From: Patella vulgata
Taxonomy: Eukaryota; Mollusca; Gastropoda; Patellidae
Direction: 5' to 3'
Assembly (NCBI RefSeq): GCF_932274485.2
Contig: NC_065881.2
Span: 75,580,702 to 75,644,701 of the forward strand
DNA length: 64,000 nucleotides
Positions 23,289-36,119 of the stretch are shown here, in pieces. The first letter of the stretch is position 1. Each line of letters begins with the position of its first letter. The position numbers and the translations under genes were made by a program. The notes under the pieces were generated by a model. The model made no database searches, was not told the origin of the DNA, and was given only the letters and a program-made list of their open reading frames with translations.

Positions 23289-23463
23289 CTTTCAGCCAAA
23301 GATCATCCTTTAAAGCTTCTGCTAAAGCCATCGCTCCTTGATCCCCTATTAAAGAATTATCGTTTAGTGTGATGCGTCTTATACCAGGCATTCTATCTAG
23401 ATCCGGTCGCCTGTATCTCAAACTGTCTCCCCATGCTTCACTGTGACGCTTCATAGCTTGATG
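23289..23463 (-). CDS. CEP78: CEP78 internal exon (first seen; leucine-rich repeat region)
   Basis: Minus-strand exon of 175 bp with a TTTCCAG acceptor above 23463. The donor below 23289 is GTGATC, weaker than consensus but the only GT that keeps frame. It starts in phase 0 and encodes 58 residues plus one base: [20 protein letters not shown], then [20 protein letters not shown] and [18 protein letters not shown]. The stretches [17 protein letters not shown] and DLWL match the most conserved part of animal CEP78 (recalled, not searched). The host protein is a centriolar leucine-rich-repeat protein needed for normal cilia; loss in humans causes cone-rod dystrophy with hearing loss. The upstream exons, carrying the N-terminus and first repeats, were not recognised in the remaining 40 kb, so they are either beyond the window or too diverged to spot by eye. 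Confidence 0.92.
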
Positions 23464-23867
23464 CTGGAAATAGAAACCATTATCATGAACATTCAGATTT
23501 AAATTGTAAGTATGAGAATGGTGTTTAAATACAACAGGATAACTGGCATCAATCTGTGTCCTATAAATCCAAATATCTGAAAAGACTTTTTCGTCACACA
23601 ATTACTAATTCTATCCAATTAAACATAGTTTTGCCAGGCAACAAATATATGACTTTTAATTTCAATAGGATCCCCCTTCAAAGGCCAGTAAGTTTGGAAA
23701 AAATGTTCAAAATCTCTTATAGAGTGTATCAAAGTTTTGATAATAGGGACGATAACTGTATAACATTAGAGATCAAGTCTAAAAATCAACAAGATTATCA
23801 GATTTAATGGTGTTGAAAATACGTTTATTGGAGTTTGGTAATACATAATCAAGATTTACTCAACTTG

Positions 23868-24545
23868 ATAGTTTACTAAGTTGAGAATATACAATTTACT
23901 TGAGATGGCAATACTAGGTTACTAGAGATGGGAATACAAGGTTACTAGAGTTGAGAATATACAGTTTACTTGAGATGGCAATACAAGGTTACTAGAGAGG
24001 GGAATACAAGGTTACTAGAGTTGAGAATATACAGTTTACTGGGGATGGCAATACTAGGTTACTAGAGATGGGAATACAAGGTTACTAGAGTTGAGAATAT
24101 ACAGTTTACTTGAGATGGCAATACTAGGTTACTAGAGATGGGAATACAAGGTTACTAGAGATGGGAATACAAGGTTATTAGAGTTGAGAATATACAGTTT
24201 ACTGGGGATGGCAATACTAGGTTACTAGAGATGGGAATACAAGGTTACTAGAGATGGGAATACAAGGTTACTAGAGATGGGAATACAAGGTTATTAGAGT
24301 TGAGAATATACAGTTTACTGGGGATGGCAATACTAGGTTACTAGAGATGGGAATACAAGGTTACTAGAGATGGGAATACAAGGTTACTAGAGATGGGAAT
24401 ACAAGGTTATTAGAGTTGAGAATATACAGTTTACTGGGGATGGCAATACTAGGTTACTAGAGATGGGAATACAAGGTTACTAGAGAGGGGAATACAAGGT
24501 TACTAGAGAGGGGAATACAAGGTTACTAGATCTGAAAATAAACAG
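23868..24545. repeat. ~22 bp minisatellite with higher-order pattern
   Basis: The basic unit is TTACTAGAGATGGGAATACA plus AGG. Every three to five units one is replaced by TTGAGAATATACAGTTTACT. The higher-order block recurs at least six times, which points to duplication of multi-unit segments. It lies 0.4 kb upstream (minus sense) of the CEP78 exon at 23289. Confidence 0.9.
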
Positions 24546-24559
24546 TTTAAAGGAAATAC

Positions 24560-25580
24560 AGGATTTCCTAGAGTTAAGAAAGAAGGTTTACGTTTACTGA
24601 AGATTACTATAGGTTAAAAAGACAGAGTTTATGTAATCAATATTTTTATGTATTGTGTACATTAACAAAATAAAAAGTATAAGAAAGAATAGCTAATGCC
24701 ATCCCTCACATAATTTTAACTCAATAATCAAATAATCCTGGATGAATGAAAGATCATGCCGAATTACATTTTATGTAATTTTTGAAGTAGATAGTTATAA
24801 ATAATTTATCTGAATCAGATTTGAAAAGAATGGATGCACCAGCCTGTATGATTTGTCGACAGCAATATTGGTTAGATATATTATTGGCCCTCATCGTATT
24901 TTAATACATATTGGCAAGATGAAGACTAAACTCTCAAGGGACCACTATCATCATCATCAAATAAATATAGGCTTTAATAACGTTTCTAGTCAATATGATG
25001 GGTGGAATTAATAGCATATGGCCATTTATTCAATACTTGCAAGTAGACAAATATATCATGATAAAATGACCATCAATGCGTAAAGAGCATTGTAACATTG
25101 TTTGCAAAATTTTGTAACCTGATTTTCATTTACCGGTACTTGATGTGTCTTTGTCTACATACATGTATGCAAATTTTCCACTGGCATCAACATTTATTTC
25201 TAAGGTATGAAATAGCAAAACTTAATTCCTGTGATAAATGCATTTCATTTATCAGCTGAGTGGCATGATTATAAACATGTAACAACTCTTTGACGTAATA
25301 TTTCACGACCAAGTTATTTTGATTGATGTCTAGAAATGAAGTCTGATTAGCAATTTTCACAGCACATCAACATGTCATATGGTGCTTTAGAGATAAAATT
25401 AAATTATCAGTATGCCTTGTTATTGAAACAAGTCTTAAGAAACTAAAAGGTATAGAGAAAAAAAGAGAAAATTACCTAAAACCATTGATTTTAAATGTAG
25501 AATTTTATACCATGTGGCTAATCTTTACAACATAAACCCGTCATCATAATATAGCCAAGTTCGAGAAGCAATGTAGGATG
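24560..25580. other. No recognisable feature
   Basis: AT-rich sequence upstream (minus sense) of the CEP78 exon. Confidence 0.5.
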
Positions 25581-25642
25581 TTAAAGTTACAATTTCATAT
25601 TTTTAAGTTATATTTTTAAAATTTATTAAAATAAAGCCTTAA
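25581..25642. mobile_element. TTAA MITE family B, deleted remnant
   Basis: Only the termini of family B remain, joined head to tail: TTAAAGTTACAATTTCATAT directly followed by TTATTAAAATAAAGCCTTAA. Confidence 0.5.
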
Positions 25643-25743
25643 AGGCTCAATACCACTCTTGTTGTAACTGAATAATATGTCCCAATCTTTATTCTGGTCA
25701 ACAAATTGTACTATTTTACAATATTCCAATTATTGGATGATAC

Positions 25744-26125
25744 TAAATGAAATGAAATGAAATGAAATGGGGTTTAACGTCCTACTTTTTTGCTCCGAAC
25801 TGGGCTAATGAAGACGAGCATACGCCATACAGTGTGCTATGAGGGAAATTTTGCCCGGACAGCGGCACTACGGCCTACTCTTATATCGAATTCCAACTGT
25901 CAAGGGATCTTTTACGTGCCCGCCAATGTGTACACGGGACCTCAGTTTTTCGTCTCATCCGAATGACTTGACAGCTGTCTTTGTCAGGCCCTCCGTCCTG
26001 CATCACTGACAAGGGGGAACCACGGCGGAAAATCTGGATGAACGTTCTCGGCCAATGCAGGGATCGAACATCCAACCTCCAGGCTAGCGAGCCAGCGTCT
26101 TACCCACTTAGCCACCGTGCTTCCC
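25744..26125 (-). mobile_element. SINE-2, full copy
   Basis: Bounded by ATTGGATGATAC at 25732-25743 and 26126-26137. All parts are present: tail repeats, central block and both promoter boxes. Confidence 0.92.
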
Positions 26126-26385
26126 ATTGGATGATACAAATTTCATCTTAACACACCTAATTTAAAAAATTGGAAAAATTCAAACTAAATGATTTGAAAA
26201 GCCTGACGTAATGCTTTTCAAATGCGACTTGGATTTAAAAATATTTTTGAACCCTCTGGACAAGTAAAATAGGATTTAATGGATAATTTACACAACAGGT
26301 AGGACACTAACACATCTAGTACTTAGAATAAGGCTATTTTTTATTTTTCTGGAGCTGTCAAGCCAGCAAGAGTATTATTGTTCCT

Positions 26386-27076
26386 TTAAAATAGATGGTA
26401 TCTATAAACAGTCCTACCTTGTTAAAGAATAATCCTATTAATCCTATAATTCACTATTGCCAGTTGAGAAATTGGTAAAAATATCATTTTCAACTTCAAA
26501 TTCAAATGTTTGAAGATATCTATTCCATGCGGGGGATAGGAAAACAAGGGAGTTAATTGTGTTATTGAAATTAAATGAAATGAAATGGGGTTTAACGTCC
26601 TACTGTTCTGCTCCTAATCTGGGCTAATGAAGACGGGCATACGCCATACAGTGTGCTATGAGGGAAATTTTGCCCGGGCAGCGGCGCTACGGCCTACTCT
26701 TATATCGAATTCCAACTGCCAAGGGATCTTTTACGTGCACGCCAATGTGTTCCCATTCGAAAGACTAGACAGCTGTCCTTGTCAGGCCCTCCATCCTGCA
26801 TCACTGACAAGGGGGGAAATCACGCCGGAAAATCTGAATTAACTTTCTCGGACAATGCAGGGATTGAACACCCGACCTCCAGGCTAGCGAGCCAGCGTCT
26901 TAACCACTTAGCCACGTGATCCCCCTAATTGTGTTATTATTTCCTGTGTCAATGATTTTTAAGTGTGGGAAATAATGCCTATGATCGTATAATAGTGAGT
27001 TGATAACCTATTGAGCAAAAGACATAGAAATAATTATGTTTTGACTTTCTTAGAAAATATGAAATTCTCACTTTAA
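26386..27076. mobile_element. TTAA MITE family B, split by SINE-2
   Basis: TTAA at 26386-26389 and 27073-27076. The body matches the copies at 46222 and 59858 (GGTATCTATAAACAGTCCTA; CCTATTGAGCAAAAGACATA). A SINE-2 copy (26567-26925) sits inside with the duplication TAATTGTGTTATT on both sides. Confidence 0.82.
26567..26925 (-). mobile_element. SINE-2 nested in MITE B
   Basis: Flanked by TAATTGTGTTATT at 26554-26566 and 26926-26938. A small deletion occurs in the middle. Confidence 0.9.
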
Positions 27077-27266
27077 ACAGTAAATCCCATTATTCATTTT
27101 ATTAAATAGTATAAAATTTACTCCTGAGGTAGATCTCAGGTGTAAAAGAAGTATTGTATACAATTAAAAGGAAATGGTTCATCAGTTTCCATATACACTT
27201 AAAACCATTTTTCTATAACTGCTTTTTCAAGCACAATTCTCAAAGGTACCCATAGAAATTAAGTGA

Positions 27267-27566
27267 GAAAGAGAGAGAGAAATGGGGTTTAACGTCCACT
27301 CGACACAAACTAGGTCATTTCGGAACTTACATATGGTTTAATTGTATTTCTATAATTCGCTTGCGCGTAGGGGTCTTTAGCAGTGGGAGGAAACTGGAGA
27401 ACCCGGAGAAAACCCACGAGGTTGGACAGGCGACCCTTCTCCTTGTCACGTACAACCGGGGATTCGAGACCACACCAGTTGACTCAATGACAGGTCTTGT
27501 GATACAGCACGACAGGTCTTGTGATACAGCACGCACGTGCTAACCATTCGACCATCCAACCCCTCC
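27267..27566 (-). mobile_element. SINE-1, full copy with internal duplication
   Basis: Flanked by AGAAATTAAGTGA at 27254-27266 and 27567-27579. In the head, GACAGGTCTTGTGATACAGC occurs twice in tandem. Confidence 0.9.
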
Positions 27567-27579
27567 AGAAATTAAGTGA

Positions 27580-28973
27580 CAGTATATTTTATTTATACCA
27601 TGAGCTTGCAAATCAGTAGTATTTGCAGGGTGAACTATCATAATTTTCTGATATTTAAAATGAAATCATCATTATTTTCTGCTTTGGCAGTATTTTTTTG
27701 TCGTACCCAGATTTTTCTAAAAAAATCCCACTACAGTGTAATACTGGTCATTCATCAAATAATTGACCAATCAGATAGAAGGTACTTAAAGATGTTAAAA
27801 AAAACAAAAAAAAAAAGCTCAAAAACACACACACACACAATCAAAAATACTAGAAAATTATCATATTCCTGAACATAAAAGTGTTATGACAAAAAAAAGA
27901 ACTTGAGTGGAAATCGTTACTAGTCAATTAAGACAACAACTTATGGATGTTGACCAAAACAATTCTCCATCTCGCTACTTCAATACATACATCCATTCAT
28001 TCATCTGATCAATCTATAATTAGCCCGAGTGTTGAATAGTCACGACTCTTTCAACATTCAAGCTCTATAAATCCAGTCAATAAAGATCCTATCTTTACAA
28101 TTGATTATCCTTAAAGACTAATCTTATTTGGGTATTTACTGAACTAAACTGGTACCATACTCATTCATTCTTAGATAAAGACAAGCTAGATGATAAAAAC
28201 AATTAACGTCAATCAATTTAAGTTGATGATTTCTCTTGAAATGCTCAAGGATGGAAAAATTTGTCCATATTCACAAAATAAGACAACACCAGGAAACATT
28301 TGGTATCAAATAACGAAAGTAACACAAAATTTAATTTATAATCAATCTATTTAGAATATAATGGAACCATAATATTTCCTTTCATGTTTTGAGTTGGCCT
28401 ATTTCATATTATTACAAATTTATTGGCCAATATATCAAATACAACAAAAATTATTAAGGACAGCAAACACATATAAAAAATTTATTTTTGACATTGCACA
28501 GGACAAATACATCAGAATGTTTATACAGTGTGTGATCTATGTACTGTACTTGATGACAACCGTAAATTTTACCTGCCTGTTATAAAGGGGAATATCCATT
28601 TTTTTCTGAATTGAAGGGGGTGCATGTTATATATGGCGATATTTTATACATGGGTGTTTATGGTAGTTCATATTATGTAAAATATAAAAACTTATTTATA
28701 TCTTCAGTATTTAATTTTCAAGTTGATATTTCTATTCTGGATTTTATCATTGTTCTTTAAACTAATTTTATTCTTTTCTTAAAAGCCATTATGATTCTCG
28801 GCATCGAAAAAGAAGAAGCTAAAATCGTGACAAGTTTTTAATACAATTAGCTACTCCCACTTCGTCTCAAAAGATCTTCCATGACATTATCCAGTATAAT
28901 AACCAGGCAATGTTTAAATGCTGCTTACAAGTATGCAAGAATACAAGAGTATATACTAACAGCTAGAGTCTTA
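27580..28973. other. No recognisable feature
   Basis: A-rich tracts and a short (AC)n at about 27826. Frames are low-complexity. Confidence 0.5.
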
Positions 28974-31215
28974 TAAAGATAGGATGCCAGGCAATGATAA
29001 ATACGCCCACATCTAGTGCTGATGTCAAGTAAAATTTTACGCATCGATGCATCGGACGTAAACATCGATTCTCGTATCGATGCATCGGGAATTTTTTGCC
29101 GCCATTTTGTTAATCAAAAATTACAGTAAATAACATTAGTATTTCTGATAGAAACATAAATTTCCCTAACATTATCATTAGGCCTATTATAGAAATGTCG
29201 ATTTATTTGAATAAATTTATTTCCACAATATTCTTCTGTTATTTATTATGCCATTAATATCGTCCGATTCACTTCAATTGACACTCGTTAGCCATTGTTC
29301 AAATTTGTTGTGAAGGCACGAGGGGTGAGTGTGTGAGGTGATTACAAGAGACAGTGTTTGTATTATTCATACAGAGCGTATCAAATCCTGTCTATAGGGG
29401 TTTATGAAGTATATTCTCTATTCCCCGTAGCAGAAAATAAGACTGAATCGTTTTAAAACTAGCGTTAAAAAGCGTCCACGAAATATTATCCTTCTGACAG
29501 TTCGTTTGGTCATTTAAATGAACCGTGAAATTGACCTTGGGGTTAAAGGACATGATAGCCAGGGGACGTAACCAGCAAACGCAGTCTTTGTAGTCACTGG
29601 AAAATGGAGATAAACATAACGGAAACGTAGGGTAAACAGGTCAAGCCTAATACTTTGTGCGGGATTCATTGAATTGTTCTGTTACATATATGTTGTTTTA
29701 TTTTGAATTATAAAAAAAAAAACCAGAAAAACGTATTGAAAAGGTGTTTTTTATTTTAGTGGACGAACTTGTGAACTCCTCGGAGTCCTCAAACACATAA
29801 AGCTAATAATTAGTATTTGTTGCCGATGCATCGATAATACAAAAAAGGACCAAGAATCGAATCGGCGTCAGCCGAATTGATGCATTGGCGATGTATCGAT
29901 ACTTGATATCAGCACTACCAACAGCAGATACGTCATCCGAGCAGTCAACAAGGGTTGTCGCTAACATTTAGTATACAAAACATGTATTATCATGAATGTA
30001 GCTGTTCTATCTATCAGAAATGGTTGAAAATCAAGCGCCACAACTCCGGCAATATTTATTAGAAACTACTGCATGACCTTATAAACACTGCAAATAAGTC
30101 AACTGGATGGTGACTTTGGTCTCAAGAAAACATCCAGTACAGGATTTTAAAAAGTGACCAAGGTCATTAACTCCAGCAGTAATGATCTGATTTTGTTAAA
30201 AATTTATAGGTTTCACTGTCTCATGACCATAAACACTGTGTTTAAATTTAACGTAAATCAGACAATAACTTGATCTTTAGAGTGCGCACAAGATTTTTTA
30301 AGGTCTTCAAGAACAATAATTCTGAAAGTCAACAGACTTCTTTGTCTTCGAGTTGCGTCAACATACGCAGACATTCCAAAATTTTGCGTTTTTGCCCTCT
30401 ACATCTGCGTGACTTAGAGCCTCTAAAAATACTCAATATAGAAGCATGTAAAGTCGTTTTGTGAACAACCCTATTTTAAGCGTCCTTATTTCATTGATAT
30501 GCCTACTGTATTTAATCTAATGACGACTGGAGGTTAACGGCATGTCTATGGTTGACGGCACAGTCATTTCAATCTTTCACTTCGACAGGACGTAAAGAGA
30601 AAACTATCGCTATGAAAGCCAACATTTGATTGGCTGAATGTAAACAGTATATCTTGTTCTAGCCAATCCCAAGTCTTGTATGAAATGCGCTTTATTGCTT
30701 CCAATAGGATAGTTACGTAGGCTTACTGCCATGAACTTATGAATGAAATAAGAGGAAATATAAAAAACTACAAAGACTACGTGCAGTAGAGGTGTGTAAA
30801 TGCCGGGTGAAGCACATAAATTGTACAAACTACGACATAGAATAATCTAATTATTCTCACGTCGGGGAAATTTTCTGTGTGTAAATTACGCAGCGTCCGT
30901 CAATATTTGCGTTTATTTTGAAAAAAATGTGTGAAATACGCGGATTTTTGCGTGACTGCGACCTCTGACTGTGTATCAATTTAAAGTCAATTGGATGACA
31001 ACTTTGGTCTCTTAGAGCGTCCACAAGACTATTCAAAGAAGTCTGGGTCGGTAATTATCGGAAATCGTTGAAAATCAATAGGTTTCTTCGTTTCATGACC
31101 TTGACCATTATGTATAAACTTGAAGTCATCTTTAGCCTCTAGATCGTCCACAAGATTTTTCAAAGTGATCAAGGGCCATAACTCTGGCAGTAAATATGTG
31201 GGCATATAAAAACTG
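28974..31215. mobile_element. Second pearl/HINE-like element, split by a hAT-like insertion
   Basis: It opens with the recurring box GATGCCAGGCAATGATAAAT then ACGCCCACA, and closes ATGTGGGCATATAAAAACT (about 31195-31214), the inverse of the ATAYGCCCACA start. Between are diverged ~150 bp units (CTCCAGCAGTAATGATC; TTAGAGCGTCCACAAGAC; ATAACTCTGGCAGTAAATA). A hAT-like element interrupts it at 29014-29917, and a foreign segment about 30480-30965 separates the units. Confidence 0.5.
29014..29917. mobile_element. hAT-like non-autonomous element (904 bp)
   Basis: Inverted ends TAGTGCTGATGTCAAGTA and (complement) TAGTGCTGATATCAAGTA, continuing into ATCGATGCATCG-rich subterminal motifs. Flanking 8-mers are CCCACATC (29006) and CCAACAGC (29918). 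The related repeat at 1081 reads CCCACAGC at the same point, so both flanks are one-base variants of a single 8 bp target. No transposase is seen. Confidence 0.72.
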
Positions 31216-31482
31216 TTCTTCAGTATTAGGTCGCTTAATAAATGATAATATTATTAATATCCCTATGCTATAAAAATACACTATTAACAATACATTCCCA
31301 CAATAATATATTTGATAAGTTATTTCTATAAAAGTATCCAGCATACGGAAAGTAGAGACACTAAATCTTGCTAAAAAAATACTGGTTTCCCAGAAAAACA
31401 TACTGTTCGACTGAAGTAAGGGGAGAGAGTCTTATGTGTTGAGATATTCAAAGTTGGCAGGAGATCATCCAAGAATTTAATT

Positions 31483-31820
31483 AGGCATTGATATTTATGG
31501 TGAATGGACAGCGACTAATGACAAATACAAGCTGAAATGGGATTCTCCTTCAATGTCAAGTGACAAACAAAGCAGCTTAAAATAAATGGTTGTGGGATGG
31601 GGTAGTTTCCTTGAGATTAAAATGCTTTGAAAGAGATTTAAATGTTTTTAGGCATTGATATTTATGGTAAATTGACATCAACTAATGAAAAATACAAGCT
31701 CATATAGGATTCTTCTTCAATTAAGTCAAAAGACAAACAAAGCAGCTTAAAATAAATGGTTGTGGGATGGGGTAGTTTCCTGTAGATTAAAATGCTTTGA
31801 GAGGGATTTAAATGTTTTTA
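31483..31820. repeat. 168 bp tandem duplication
   Basis: Two direct copies starting AGGCATTGATATTTATGGT at 31483 and 31651, sharing GCAGCTTAAAATAAATGGTT and GTGGGATGGGGTAGTTTCCT with few differences. Confidence 0.88.
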
Positions 31821-31920
31821 GCCCAGATATAATCATTGAATCATCAAAAACAATTCAAATTACAATAATGTAACATACCATTTTGTTATCAAAATAAATC
31901 TAGAATTGTGTTCCATTTTG

Positions 31921-32360
31921 TTAAAGGAGCTAAATCACTATTCTTTGGAACCTAGACACAAATTGGTCGCACTGCATAGAATAATGTAATAAACTGATTT
32001 ACATTCAATCGTTTCTGTTTTTACTGTAACTTCTATTTAGTTGCGTTCAGCGAAATGCGCTAAGAGTTTGAATTGAATGGCAGTTTTTGGCGTCTGGTTA
32101 TTCCAGTCTACACCGGTAGTATTTTCCTACATGGGATATGTTAAGCCTCATTCATCGGGTCGCTTCATACAACTGGCGCTCGAAAGCATTCTGGCACACA
32201 ATTCGTGTGCCAATTTTAAAATTTTATTTTGCCTTTAATATTGGCTATCATGATCAGAAGCCCAACTTTTCAAGGTAAGATAACAACATCAATGTTAATT
32301 TGAATTGACTAATATGTCCTGTTTGCAATGTCAAAGACTGGATGATATTGAGTTAAAGAC
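31921..32360. mobile_element. TTAA MITE family C, right end worn
   Basis: Starts TTAAAGGAGCTAAATCACTA and follows the copy at 48895-49362 throughout (CAATCGTTTCTGTTT, TCTACACC, GGTAAGATAACAACATCAAT). The expected right terminus is lost after GATATTGAGTTAAAG. Confidence 0.72.
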
Positions 32361-32364
32361 TTGC

Positions 32365-34487
32365 CTACTTTTTACCTTGATGCCAACTTTCAGTCAAGCG
32401 TTGATCTTCAACATACAATTTTATTGCCATAAACAATTAGATAAGAGGTCACGTAGGTGTCTTTTAACTTCATAAAAAAATATCTTAAGATTAACTTTGA
32501 TAATGCAAAAGAATGTAAAACTGTTATTGACACTGTAAATTTTTCATCTTGTATACTTAAATTATAAGGCAATGTTGTTTACGAAGGAAAGCTTTTAATG
32601 CTTTAATCTCGAGGACAATACAAAACATTCAAACATCCCCCAGATTATTCCACCATAACAATGTTTGTCGGGGTTCAATACAAGACTAAAGCTAGTAAAA
32701 GAGTCCACACAACAGACAAAAGCCTGTAGCAGTGCCACTGGCAATATCAAGGGATCAATATTGGATTGGAACATGCAGTCATTGGCAACTAGTTATAGCG
32801 AGTCAGTTTTCAACTTATAGAGGCCGATTGGTCGGAGTTTTACAATTTGTAGTGTGTAGATTAGAGATCTGAGAGTAAAACGTGGAGAAATTGAGGCTGA
32901 TCATCGCGACTATCATTAGAGTTGACAGTCAATTCTGTGGCTAATTATCTATAATAATGAATAATTGCACGCTTTTTAAATCTTGTCATTTGTAAGATTT
33001 TCTTACAAATTGTTGTGAAGGAGAAACCGTAAAGTCATCTAAAAAAAGAAAAGAAATGTGGCAAGTTCGAGGAAAGGAATTGACAAAAGTTAATGTGTAA
33101 AATAAGCACATGATACACAGGTATTAAATCAGGTATGTTGAAAATGAAAAATTACTTTTTAAAAACTCCAAATATAATCTTTTCACTTCTTAAAAAATAC
33201 CTATTTTTAAATGCCTCTTACTTCATAAATATGTACAATATATAATAGTAGACTCCTAACAGAGCAATCAAAGGTTAAAAGAGTTCAAATATCAAAGACA
33301 TTTATTGAGTTTTCCTTCAAAAGAAAACATTTGACATCTGTGTGTCAGGATGTTTTTGTCTGTCAAAACGTATCATCTACAGATATTATAATGTTTAATT
33401 GCACCATAGGGAGGTTTAATCATTATTCATTGTACATTGCATTGGGACTGTCAGCACACATGTCTTGTCACTGGCTGCATGCACTGTTATTAGGATGTGT
33501 TGCGCTAAAAGCACAAATTTTTCATCTGTGACTATGTCGAAAGCTATATATGTACGGGTACTTAACAATGATACAGTTGAAAAGTTTGAAAAGATATATT
33601 TGTTTTAAGATATTTTTTGTATATTTACATGGTGTACTATTAATTAATAGTATAAATGCATAAAAATACCATTGAAAAAAACAAATAAGTATAGTTAAAA
33701 CAAAAAGAGTGGAGTGGACAAAATTACATCTGGCTATACATGTATTTAACTATTTATAAAGACATGTCTATAACAATCAATACATTTTCATTAATTTTAG
33801 TTCATATTATTGACTTTATTTAACAGATAAAAAAAAAAAAATATTAAAAAATGATAACAATTAAACCCATTAATTCTAGGTCTGTATGGAGCTCTCTAAA
33901 TACTGTAATATTTTATCTTATTTAATTCTGGAAAACATTGTTATCATAATATCAAGAGCCTTGGGCCTAATAATGTGATCTGTTAGCAGAGCAAGTACCA
34001 CTTCAAAATCTTGCCAGTTAGTTTTTGACATAAGCAAAATATTTTTGACGAAGAATATGACAATCATTCGTATTTTATACTTTTTTAATATAAAAACTAT
34101 AAAGTTTATACTGTACTAATAGTGTTCTGGGATTAAATTAATGAAATCATAATTTTATTGCATGTATTGACTGGAAGGTAAGCTCTCCATTCACTGAAGA
34201 CTGGCAAATACATGACTAAACCGATAGCCTTTGCGGTTGAGAAAGCACTGACTGTGTATTAAGAGAGTAAGAATCCAGTTTCCACACCAACCCTTTCTAT
34301 AATTCATTTTTATTAATTACAATGCTTTGTTGGAAATATAATGAAAAAACCTAGAGATTTGCTAATTTCATAGCTCAATTTAAATGAAAGGATATATGAT
34401 TAGTTAACTCATTGTCTAACAGGTGTAACTTCCAAGCTAATTTGACAATTATTAACAAAATCAGTCATTCAAATATGTGGTTAAGAT
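32365..34487. other. No recognisable feature
   Basis: AT-rich. A search by eye for CEP78 N-terminal motifs on the minus strand was negative. Confidence 0.45.
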
Positions 34488-34500
34488 TTTCAGACAATGA

Positions 34501-34776
34501 AATGAAATGGGGTTTAACTTCCTACTGTTCTGCTCCTATACTGGGCTAATGAAGACGGGCATACGCCATACAGTGTGATAGGAGGATAATTTTGCCCGGG
34601 CAGCGGCACTATCGCCTACTCTTATTATATCGAATTCCAACTGCCAAGGGATTTTTTACGTGCATTCCAATGTATACACGGGACCTAGGTTTTTCGTTTC
34701 ATCCGAAAGACTAAACAGCTGTCCTTGTCAGGCCCCCCGTTCTGCACCACTGACAAGGGGAAACCACGTCGGAAAA
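34501..34776 (-). mobile_element. SINE-2, head missing
   Basis: Flanked by TTTCAGACAATGA at 34488-34500 and 34777-34789. The duplication directly abuts the truncated end, so the copy was truncated on insertion. Confidence 0.88.
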
Positions 34777-35384
34777 TTTCAGACAATGAACAATAAGACT
34801 AATTTATGTTGAATATGTTCAGACTCTTCAGAGCTCAGTACAGATTGTTTATACGGTAACCAGAAAAATAATGATTTGAAATTTATTTTTTATCAAGGAA
34901 TTTCACATTATAAAATAAGTTGCCTTATAAATGATAACAGATAATGTCTATGCTATAAACCAATGGCAAATTAAATTCGTCACGGTCCTGATGGTGCCAG
35001 ATGTGATTTTTCTTTCTCCTTGGCATTTTTCTGGTTATTCGATACAATAATAATTATAGTTGAGACAGAAAGGTCTAAGAGTTACCTGATAGAACTGTCT
35101 ACGTACACAAATTATCCAGTCTTGATAATAAATATCAATCAATGTAATGGCCATACAACCTACCGGTACGTAGAATACTAACTACATATACAACTAATTA
35201 AAGTGACCCAACAAAAGAAAAGTAATTATAAGCAAACAAAACAAATATCAAGTAGGGGTTTGTTAATTCACTTTTGACATTTGTATTAACTGTCCGTAAT
35301 TGAAAATTTGCTTGCTGTCATCCATCGAAATATTCTGGCCTTTTTCATTTGGGTCTATATATTATGACCAATCAAAGAAAACAA

Positions 35385-35605
35385 GATTAATGTATAATCC
35401 AGGACTTCCACTTCATAATGCACAGCAACTTTGCAAATTAAATTCATATTTCCTGTTTTTCTTGGCGGTACAATATCCCAGATTCTAAGTAAAAATAAAT
35501 ATGTACATGTATGTATAATCCAAGATTTCCACTTCAAAATTGTGACTGTCAACCGTGTTTGATAATGCACAGAAACTTTGTAAATTAAATTCATATTTTT
35601 GTTGA
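35385..35605. repeat. Imperfect ~125 bp duplication
   Basis: GTATAATCCAGGACTTCCAC and GTATAATCCAAGATTTCCAC start the two halves. Both end AATTAAATTCATATTT. Confidence 0.6.
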
Positions 35606-35697
35606 TGGACCTCATGCATTAATTTATTAACCTTATATAGGTATAGCCAGGGCAGAGGCAGTCAACTGGTCAGAGGCCTGGGCTCTCGACTACAATA

Positions 35698-35946
35698 GAG
35701 AGAGAGAGAAATGGGGTTTAACGTCCACTCGACACAAACTAGGTCATTTCGGGTCTAACATATGGTTGGATTTTATTTCAATAATTCGCTTGCGCGTAGG
35801 GATCTTTAGCAGTGGGAGGAAACCAGAGGACTGGGAGAGAGAGAGGAGAGACAGATTTAAGGTCCACTCACACAAACTAGGTCATTTTGAGACTAACATA
35901 TGGTTTAATTTTATTTCAAAAACTTGCTTGCACGTAGGGGTCTTTT
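35698..35946 (-). mobile_element. Two truncated SINE-1 copies in tandem
   Basis: The first is 35698-35841 (ends GGAGGAAACCAGAGGACTGG) and the second 35842-35946. Both have their own GAGAGAG tail and lack a head. Confidence 0.8.
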
Positions 35947-36119
35947 GTAGCACCATGGGTCTTTCTGTCAGACGTGGAGAGCGGGGAACTAAATCCGGTC
36001 ACCACATTCTACCTACGACCCATGCATCTTTTCTTACTATATCTTAGTAGCCTTGTGATTGTCTAGTATTTACACTCATTATCTTTGCTTCCCCTTCACA
36101 TTGTGTATTTAGTTCTTCT

